Shown one piece after another: positions 1-4,519 of a DNA stretch of 9,730 nt. The translations under genes and the position numbers were made by a program. Source of the DNA: Candidatus Bathyarchaeota archaeon (GTDB taxonomy: Archaea > Thermoproteota > Bathyarchaeia > TCS64); assembly GCA_030602935.1 (NCBI GenBank), contig JAUVYU010000008.1, positions 1 to 9,730 of the forward strand, written 5' to 3'. Position 1 is the first letter of the stretch. Each line of letters starts with the position of its first letter. Below the pieces are notes generated by a model. That model was given only the letters and a program-made list of their open reading frames with translations, did no database searches and was not told where the DNA came from.

Positions 1-262
1 TCACGACGGGGACGATGATGACTTTCCCACTCAGCTTCTTCGGGTCAAGTTCCTTAATCACGGTGAGGGTCGCTGCGGGGCCGTTGTACTCGGAGCCGTG
101 CTCACCCCCGTTGATCACCACCGTGGGGCCGTCCCCAGCCCCGTTGACGAGGGTCATCGGGATCCTGTGGGGGCCGGCGGGCTTCTCAGAGATGTTGAGG
201 TATCCCTGCTCCTTTTTCCCCTTTGGGACCTCAAGAGTCTGAACCTTCAGAGTCTCTGACAT
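1..262 (-). CDS. Succinylglutamate desuccinylase/aspartoacylase family protein, N-terminal part (runs off left edge)
   Basis: Only the first 87 residues are inside the window, reading leftward from an ATG at 262. The motif GGEHGSEYNGPAATL (residues 52-66) matches the first zinc-binding signature of the M14-like succinylglutamate desuccinylase/aspartoacylase family, with His55 and Glu58 as expected metal ligands. It is followed by a helix and the strand VIIVPVV, as usual in the family. Members are cytosolic zinc amidohydrolases that cleave N-acyl amino acids or related amides; the substrate cannot be told from this fragment. The second zinc His and the catalytic Glu lie beyond the edge. The start is supported by a TATA-like element about 38 bases upstream and no competing upstream start; no ribosome binding site is visible, consistent with a short or absent leader. 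It is divergent from the dehydrogenase gene, with a 102-base gap between them. Family call good; substrate unknown. Confidence 0.82.
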   Translation of the reverse strand, partial: MSETLKVQTLEVPKGKKEQGYLNISEKPAGPHRIPMTLVNGAGDGPTVVINGGEHGSEYNGPAATLTVIKELDPKKLSGKVIIVPVV

Positions 263-294
263 GATAAATCTGGAGACTCATACTCCCACGAGGT

Positions 295-304
295 TAAGAT
301 ATTT
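295..304 (-). promoter_or_regulatory. TATA-like element for the acylase gene
   Basis: On the minus strand this reads AAATATCTTA. Its centre is about 38 bases before the ATG at 262, which would put the transcription start near 273 and give a leader of about 10 bases. This is typical archaeal spacing, but the match is judged by eye only. Confidence 0.4.
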
Positions 305-316
305 TCCAGCAGAGGT

Positions 317-327
317 AAGGATTAAAG
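317..327 (+). promoter_or_regulatory. TATA-like element for the dehydrogenase gene
   Basis: The sequence AAGGATTAAAG lies about 43 bases before the ATG at 365 and predicts a transcription start near 348 with a short leader. The AT-rich stretch at 294-305, shared with the divergent gene, is an alternative. Weak evidence by eye. Confidence 0.3.
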
Positions 328-364
328 CCTCCAGGAAGAATCCTGCCTTCGGGTTAATGCTTTG

Positions 365-1258
365 ATGAGACTTGAGGGGAAGGTCGCGCTCGTCACGGGC
401 TCCGGGCGGGGATTCGGTCGCCCCGTGGCCGTCGCATACGCTTTGGAGGGGGCGAGGGTCGTCTCGGTCGCACGCACTGGTTCGGAGCTGGAGATCACGG
501 AGGAGATGATACGCTCGAAGGGAGGAGAGGTCTTTACGATCCAGACTGACCTAGCGAATCCTGATGAGATACTCAAGCTGAGGGACCGCGTCCTCAACGA
601 ATACGGCAAGATGGACGTCATCTTCAACAACGCGGCGACGAGCCCATGGAAGACCATCGACGAGACGACTGTGGACGACTGGGACAGGACGATGGCGGTG
701 AACCTCAGGGCCCCCTTCCTCCTGACCAAGGCCTTCCTCGGGGCCATGAGAGGCCAGGGCGGCGGGAGCGTCATCAACGTGACCTCGGGCGCGGCCGTGA
801 AGGGCTTCGTCGCCGAGGTGGCCTACTGCCCCTCGAAGTACGGCCTCGAGGGCCTCACCCAGTGCCTCGCCCTGGAGCTGAAGCCGCACAACATCGCCGT
901 AAACACCATGGGGGTAGCAGCTCCGCCAGGGAAGGGCCTGAAGCCCACGGAGCTCACCCAGGAGGAGGCGGACCGCATGCCGGCCGAGGTCCGCGCGAGG
1001 TACGCGGACGACGAGTCCATGGTAGAGGCCTTCAGGGAAGCCTGGACGTTCATGGCCCTCCAAGACGGGGATGGGGTGACGGGGCAGAGGGTGAGCACCA
1101 GACGGCTGGCCGAGGAGCTGGAGAGGGACGGCTGGGACGCCGTACGCGAGAGGATGAGGGGGAGGCTGACGAGGGCCGTCTACGAGCCCTATGAGTTCCC
1201 GAGAAGCGTCCGCTACCAGACCAGGGAAGGCGGATGGAGAGAGCTCAGCTTCGAGTAG
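365..1258 (+). CDS. Short-chain dehydrogenase/reductase (SDR) with C-terminal extension
   Basis: A 297-residue Rossmann-fold oxidoreductase, predicted cytosolic. The cofactor motif TGSGRGFG spans residues 11-18. An Arg after the second strand (VVSVAR, about residue 37) hints at NADP(H) rather than NAD(H). NNAA at 88-91 stands in for the usual NNAG. Asn113, Ser141, Tyr154 and Lys158 (in YCPSK) form the classical catalytic tetrad, so the enzyme should be active. The core ends near residue 240 in a modified segment, DGVTGQRVS, in the place of the family's usual 'TGQ' region. About 50 mostly charged residues follow (LAEELERDGW onward), which is longer than the usual 250-residue family. The substrate is unknown. 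The ATG at 365 is chosen; a TTG directly before it (362) is in frame and would add one residue. No ribosome binding site is seen. The gene ends three bases from the convergent DUF362 gene. Confidence 0.88.
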   Translation: MRLEGKVALVTGSGRGFGRPVAVAYALEGARVVSVARTGSELEITEEMIRSKGGEVFTIQTDLANPDEILKLRDRVLNEYGKMDVIFNNAATSPWKTIDETTVDDWDRTMAVNLRAPFLLTKAFLGAMRGQGGGSVINVTSGAAVKGFVAEVAYCPSKYGLEGLTQCLALELKPHNIAVNTMGVAAPPGKGLKPTELTQEEADRMPAEVRARYADDESMVEAFREAWTFMALQDGDGVTGQRVSTRRLAEELERDGWDAVRERMRGRLTRAVYEPYEFPRSVRYQTREGGWRELSFE

Positions 1259-1261
1259 GGC

Positions 1262-2296
1262 CTACCCCTTATTCTGACCGAGCTCCTCGCGGATGCCGTT
1301 CACGACGTCCTGGAATCCGCTGTCCTCCGTCATGTTCGACACCCGGAGGTCGATGTCCTCGATCTTGGGGGAGCCCAGGCCCAGCTTCACGGCGACCTTG
1401 AACTGCTCGTGCTCCAGGACCTTGATATCTGATACTCTTTTCGCCCAGTTCATCTTCATCAGGGCCACGCAGACTGCGTCCGTCGCCACCCGGTTGCTCC
1501 CCGCGACTATGATCCCAGGTTCTACGACGTTCCTCCGCGCGGGTCCCCTCCCGGTGATCATCTTGGTGGCGTCCGCGACTATCAGGTCGGCGGAGTAGAC
1601 GGTGTTGAGCTCCGCTACCTTGGCGTCGTGGGCCTCCTCGTTGTGGAGCCACTCCCTCCCGACGGCGTCGAGCATGCCCACGGCGAGCTTCATGGAGATG
1701 GTGAACGTGGCGGTGCTGTGGGGCCTCATGATGGGGGTGAGGATCACCCTCTCGGCCTCGTAGACCCTACGGGGGATCTTGATCCCGTCCGGCCAGGCAT
1801 CCCTGTTCGGGGACTTCACGGTCACCCACTCCTCCTCGTCGAAATAGCTCAGACCGATGCCGAGCTCCTCCGCGACAGCCTTGATCCCCAGGTTCTCGAC
1901 TGTGTGGCGTGTGGGTAGGCCCCTGGCGCGCCCCGATATCTCCCCGACGACGATCCGATCCTTGGAGACCCCAGCGGAGAGGAGCCCCTCGGCTATGGTC
2001 CTGATGGTCTCGGGGTGGGTGTCCGTGGGGTAGGGGTCGTCGGTGTTGCAGTTTGGCTTGATGAGGATCTCGCCCTCCGTGTCCCGGACGATGGGCCTGA
2101 AGCCTCCCGCGAGCCAGACAGCCTCGTTTATCCCCTCGATCCTGTTGTTCGACCGCACAATGGCGACCACGCTCCGCCCGTCCAGGCTGACGAGATCGGG
2201 GCGAGGTGGCTTGTAGGGTACTTCCGGTCCGGGTGGCGGGTTCCTCAGGAGCTCATTGTAGACTGCCATGGAGCCCTCACGTGTGACCTCGACCAT
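1262..2296 (-). CDS. DUF362 domain-containing protein
   Basis: 344 residues matching the DUF362 family of uncharacterised proteins common in archaea and anaerobes. Family-like segments are: VVAIVRS with EILIKPN (44-82), where the family typically has a Lys-Pro-Asn turn; DTHPETIRTIAEGLLSAGV (92-110); SMKLAVGMLD (201-210); DLIVADATKMITGRGP (237-252); and GIIVAGSNRVATDAVC (261-276). Many DUF362 proteins are fused to a 4Fe-4S ferredoxin domain. This one has only two cysteines (83 and 276), so no cluster domain is present. No signal peptide or membrane helix is seen, so it is probably cytosolic. The biochemical role of the family is not established and none is proposed here. The start at 2296 is the longest; Met10 (2269), preceded by GAGGG, is an alternative. 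It is divergent from the flavoprotein gene and convergent with the SDR gene. Confidence 0.85.
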   Translation of the reverse strand: MVEVTREGSMAVYNELLRNPPPGPEVPYKPPRPDLVSLDGRSVVAIVRSNNRIEGINEAVWLAGGFRPIVRDTEGEILIKPNCNTDDPYPTDTHPETIRTIAEGLLSAGVSKDRIVVGEISGRARGLPTRHTVENLGIKAVAEELGIGLSYFDEEEWVTVKSPNRDAWPDGIKIPRRVYEAERVILTPIMRPHSTATFTISMKLAVGMLDAVGREWLHNEEAHDAKVAELNTVYSADLIVADATKMITGRGPARRNVVEPGIIVAGSNRVATDAVCVALMKMNWAKRVSDIKVLEHEQFKVAVKLGLGSPKIEDIDLRVSNMTEDSGFQDVVNGIREELGQNKG

Positions 2297-2328
2297 GTTA
2301 TCCCTCGTATCAGTCTAGCTTCCCGGAT

Positions 2329-2338
2329 GTAAGTATGT
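2329..2338 (-). promoter_or_regulatory. Weak TATA-like element for the DUF362 gene
   Basis: On the minus strand this reads ACATACTTAC. It is centred about 37 bases before the ATG at 2296, which gives a predicted leader of roughly 10 bases. The sequence match is weak; the spacing is the main support. Confidence 0.25.
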
Positions 2339-2381
2339 AGCCCATGAGGAAGTTGTGCTTGACCCCCAGCGTCCGGGACTC

Positions 2382-2395
2382 GATATAAGAATTTT
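2382..2395 (+). promoter_or_regulatory. TATA element for the flavoprotein gene
   Basis: GATATAAGAATTTT is the clearest TATA-like box in the 166-base gap between the divergent DUF362 and flavoprotein genes. It predicts a transcription start near 2412 and a leader of about 50 bases before the ATG at 2463. Nothing else is recognised in this gap. Confidence 0.45.
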
Positions 2396-2462
2396 CGGCG
2401 GGGAGCCTGATCCCACCGTCCCCATCACGCCTATCTAGTACAAAGCCCATAGAGAAAAGACG

Positions 2463-3167
2463 ATGAAGATCCCCGTCAGGATCAGGTCCATCCGCCAGGA
2501 GACCCCCACCGTCAAGTCCTACATCCTCGACTTGGAGGGCCAAGAGTTTTCATTCCGCCCCGGCCAGTGGGTGGACTGCTACGTCGACGCCGAGGGGCAG
2601 CGAGGGGTAGCCGGGTACACCCTCACGTCCTCGCCCACCACCGAGGGGAAGATAGAGCTCACCGTCAAGTGGAGCGAGGAGAGGGAGGTCACCCGCTTCA
2701 TGCACGAGGAGGCGGAGACGGGTGACGTGATCTACGTTGACGGGGGGCAGGGGGACTTCTACTACCTCAGGGAGATGGGGGACTCCGTGACGCTCATAGC
2801 AGGGGGGATAGGGATAACGCCGCTGATGAGCATGTTGAGGTACGTCGACGAGGGCACCTCCGACGTCAGGGTCAAGCTCATCTACAGCGTCAAGGGCCCT
2901 TCCGAGATAATTTTCCGAGGGCAGTTGGAGGAGATCGCTGGGAGAAACGAGGGGGTAGACTGCGTCTTCACCGTGACCCAACCCGGAGGGGAGCCGTGGG
3001 AAGGGCACACGGGACGGATTGATAGCAGGCTCCTGATGGATAAGGAGGCGGACCTAGGAGGCATCTTCTTCATCTGCGGGCCGAAGCCCATGGGGCAGGA
3101 CATGAAGGAGCTACTCCTAGGGCTTGGGGTTCCAGAGGAACGCATCAGGTACGAGCAGTGGTGGTAG
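2463..3167 (+). CDS. Ferredoxin-NAD(P)+ reductase-like FAD/NAD(P)-binding oxidoreductase
   Basis: 234 residues with the two-domain ferredoxin reductase fold. The FAD-binding barrel covers about residues 1-100: FRPGQWVDCYV (31-41), then GYTLTSSP (51-58) in the place of the RxYSxxS flavin motif, with Thr replacing the usual first Ser. The NAD(P)-binding domain follows: LIAGGIGITPLMSMLRY (111-127), LIYSVKG (139-145), and ICGPKPMGQDMKELLLGLG (204-222), ending RIRYEQWW. This is a flavin-mediated hydride and electron transfer module. There is no 2Fe-2S ferredoxin domain and no DxxxCxxC tail like that of the PyrK/HydG-type subunits, so it must pass electrons to a separate protein or acceptor. It is cytosolic, with no membrane segment. 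No partner oxygenase, hydrogenase or ferredoxin gene is adjacent. The ATG at 2463 starts the conserved domain directly. The gene is convergent with the FilR1-type regulator. Confidence 0.87.
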   Translation: MKIPVRIRSIRQETPTVKSYILDLEGQEFSFRPGQWVDCYVDAEGQRGVAGYTLTSSPTTEGKIELTVKWSEEREVTRFMHEEAETGDVIYVDGGQGDFYYLREMGDSVTLIAGGIGITPLMSMLRYVDEGTSDVRVKLIYSVKGPSEIIFRGQLEEIAGRNEGVDCVFTVTQPGGEPWEGHTGRIDSRLLMDKEADLGGIFFICGPKPMGQDMKELLLGLGVPEERIRYEQWW

Positions 3168-3170
3168 CCA

Positions 3171-3185
3171 AGTAAACAGTTTACT
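3171..3185. repeat. 15-base palindrome between convergent genes
   Basis: AGTAAACAGTTTACT is a perfect 7-base inverted repeat around one central base. It lies between the stop of the flavoprotein gene (3167) and the stop codon of the regulator (TAA at 3181-3183, inside the right arm). As RNA it could fold as a 6-base stem with a 3-base loop on either strand. No T-run follows, so it is not a standard archaeal terminator. A role as a bidirectional 3' end element or protein site is possible. Confidence 0.6.
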
Positions 3186-3969
3186 CATTGAAGCCCTCTT
3201 GGAACCGGGCGCGCTCCCAGTAGAACTGGAAGACCTCAGCGCACCAGCCGTGGAACCTTCTGTCCCTGGACGTGAATCCGAGGTAGTCGAACCTGTCGTT
3301 GACGGAGGGGAAGGCGACGATGGCCACCTCCTTCTCCGACATGGCGATGAAAACGTTGGCAGAGTAGGAGATCTTCACCTTCAGGGGTCCCTTGAGCCGG
3401 GAGTCGCTCATCACTTCCCCCGCCCCGGGCCATTCCGGGGGGTACTCGAAGCCCCTCGTCTGGAGGAGTCGGAACTGGACGCCCCTCTCGGTCGCAGCCT
3501 CGAGGTGGGGGAGGGACATCATGTTGTACCTGTCGGTGAGCCTCCAGATGTACTCCTCGGCCTCTTCGATCAGCCTCTCGACGTTGTGGAAGACAACCAT
3601 GACGTCGTCGACGAGGTCGCAGCTCCCCAGCTCACCGATGCGACAGAGGAAGTTTGCAGGAAGATCGCTCAGCACGTGGTCCTTGAAGTACTCCCTGTGA
3701 ACGGAGGCGAAGCTGAGCCCCTGGATCTGGCTGAGGACGAGGTCACCGAAGGGCGTCAGCCAGTAGGCGCCTGAGCCGTCCTTGGAGACGACGTCGCACT
3801 CGACGAACCTGGAGACGTGCCTGCTCACCTCCTGAGTCGATATGTCCATGGCCCGAGACAGCCCGGTTATGTTCGCTGAGCCCTTCTGCAGCTCTCTCAG
3901 GATATTCATGCGATCCTCGTTGGAGAGCTCGAAGAAGAGGTCGCAGAGGTCCTCTAGATTTCCCCACAT
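3181..3969 (-). CDS. FilR1-type (DUF1724) winged-helix transcriptional regulator
   Basis: 262 residues. The N-terminal ArsR-like winged helix (about 8-85) includes LSNEDRMNILRELQKG, the recognition region ISTQEVSRHVSRFVECDVV (43-61) and a wing ending YWLTPFGDLVLSQI. The remainder (about 90-258) resembles the FilR1/DUF1724 effector domain of archaeal regulators, for example YFKDHVLSDLP, IWRLTDRYNM followed by a stretch starting ATERGVQFRLL, and a C-terminal GWCAEVFQFYWERAR helix. In methanogens FilR1 has been linked to filament formation and control of methanogenesis genes, but the family is broad and this member's targets are unknown. It probably binds DNA as a dimer and is cytosolic. The promoter sits almost on the start (short leader), and a 9-base inverted repeat lies directly upstream of the TATA box, which suggests autoregulation (inference). 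It lies downstream of the VOC gene on the same strand, 90 bases away. Confidence 0.85.
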   Translation of the reverse strand: MWGNLEDLCDLFFELSNEDRMNILRELQKGSANITGLSRAMDISTQEVSRHVSRFVECDVVSKDGSGAYWLTPFGDLVLSQIQGLSFASVHREYFKDHVLSDLPANFLCRIGELGSCDLVDDVMVVFHNVERLIEEAEEYIWRLTDRYNMMSLPHLEAATERGVQFRLLQTRGFEYPPEWPGAGEVMSDSRLKGPLKVKISYSANVFIAMSEKEVAIVAFPSVNDRFDYLGFTSRDRRFHGWCAEVFQFYWERARFQEGFNE

Positions 3970-3993
3970 TTTCGCGCGGTAACCTTTGAGACC

Positions 3994-4005
3994 TTTAATT
4001 ATAAA
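3994..4005 (-). promoter_or_regulatory. TATA box of the FilR1-type regulator
   Basis: On the minus strand this reads TTTATAATTAAA. It is centred about 30 bases before the ATG at 3969, which predicts a nearly leaderless transcript. It is the strongest promoter-like element in the window and is bordered directly upstream by one arm of the inverted repeat. Confidence 0.6.
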
Positions 4006-4036
4006 AAATAATCTGGCAAAAAAAAGGAGATTATTT
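4006..4036 (-). promoter_or_regulatory. Inverted repeat AAATAATCT-N13-AGATTATTT: possible operator and/or terminator hairpin
   Basis: A perfect 9-base inverted repeat (4006-4014 and 4028-4036) separated by 13 bases. The left arm touches the TATA box of the regulator gene, where TFB would contact DNA, so a dimeric regulator bound here would block initiation. On the minus strand the spacer contains eight consecutive T (4018-4025) and the second arm runs into a T-rich tract. The same element could therefore fold as a hairpin ending transcription from the VOC/peptidase unit. The two readings are not exclusive. Confidence 0.5.
4018..4025 (-). terminator. T8 tract downstream of the VOC gene
   Basis: Eight uninterrupted T residues on the minus strand lie about 35 bases after the VOC stop codon at 4060. 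Archaeal RNA polymerase terminates at such U-rich tracts. This would separate the peptidase/VOC unit from the regulator transcript. Confidence 0.45.
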
Positions 4037-4059
4037 GAGTAGTGGCAGTTGAGCCCTCG

Positions 4060-4466
4060 TTACTCCTTTTTCACACCGACAACATTGAATCCTTCATCCG
4101 TCACGAGCCTCCCCTTGCTGTTGTCCAGGAGGACCAGCTCATTACCCCAGGGGTCCTTCACGACGGCGCACCTGCCGATCCTGATGTCGAAGGGCTGGAC
4201 CACGACCTCTCCACCCGCGGACTCGAAGCTGCGGGCCGCATCATCGGCGGAGTCCACCAATATGTCGATCTCCTCACCCCTGCTCTCGGTGTAGAGCACT
4301 ATCTCGGAATCGTCTTCGGGCATCTTGAGGCCGGCGGACTCCTCAGTAACCCAGATTAGCTCAAGCCCGATCCTGTCTCGATAGAAGAAAGTCCGGACTC
4401 AAGGTCGGAGACGGGCAGGCGTACGCAGTCAATCCTCTTGAATAGGGGTTGGGTGACGTTAGCCAT
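4060..4466 (-). pseudogene. VOC (glyoxalase-fold) family gene broken by a one-base frameshift
   Basis: From the ATG at 4466 the frame reads MANVTQPLFKRIDCVRLPVSDLESGLS, then goes off-frame and reaches a stop (TAA) within about 11 codons. Restoring one base near 4387-4390, beside an AAA run, gives a smooth 135-residue protein that continues FYRDRIGLELIWVTEESAG, then KMPEDDSEIVLYTESR and DPWGNELVLLD. The order and length are typical of a single-domain VOC protein. The surviving in-frame piece starts at Met 4323 (87 residues) and would lack the first βαβββ module. The usual metal ligands look absent: Cys14 replaces the N-terminal His, and Val sits where DPxGNxxE has Glu. It may therefore bind ligands rather than act as a metal enzyme. 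The 5' end is 32 bases from the TAA that closes the peptidase frame, with no TATA between them, so co-transcription is likely. Family call firm; whether the lesion is real is unknown. Confidence 0.8.
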
Positions 4467-4498
4467 AGAAAGAAAGAGGTGGGGTGTGGGGAAAAGGG
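4467..4498. other. Purine/G-rich tract between peptidase and VOC genes
   Basis: Thirty-two bases of the plus strand are all purine except three T, including the runs GG, GGGG, GGGG and GGG with short spacers. The minus strand is correspondingly pyrimidine-rich (TCTTTCTTTCT). This could form a two-tier G-quadruplex or simply be the transcript-side U/C-rich spacer of the operon. Confidence 0.35.
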
Positions 4499-4519
4499 TT
4501 ACTTGAGGTACCTGTCGAA

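Noticed and set aside
551..1194. Open frames on both strands overlapping the SDR gene
   Set aside because: The SDR frame carries the full catalytic tetrad; the others are Arg/Gly/His-rich shadow translations.
1256..1264. Near-palindrome TAGGGCCTA where the SDR and DUF362 stop codons face each other
   Set aside because: Two TAG stops in convergent genes three bases apart produce this automatically; no separate function is needed.
3124..3774. 216-codon plus-strand open frame opposite the FilR1-type gene
   Set aside because: It is a shadow of the regulator, overlaps the flavoprotein end, and has no family features.
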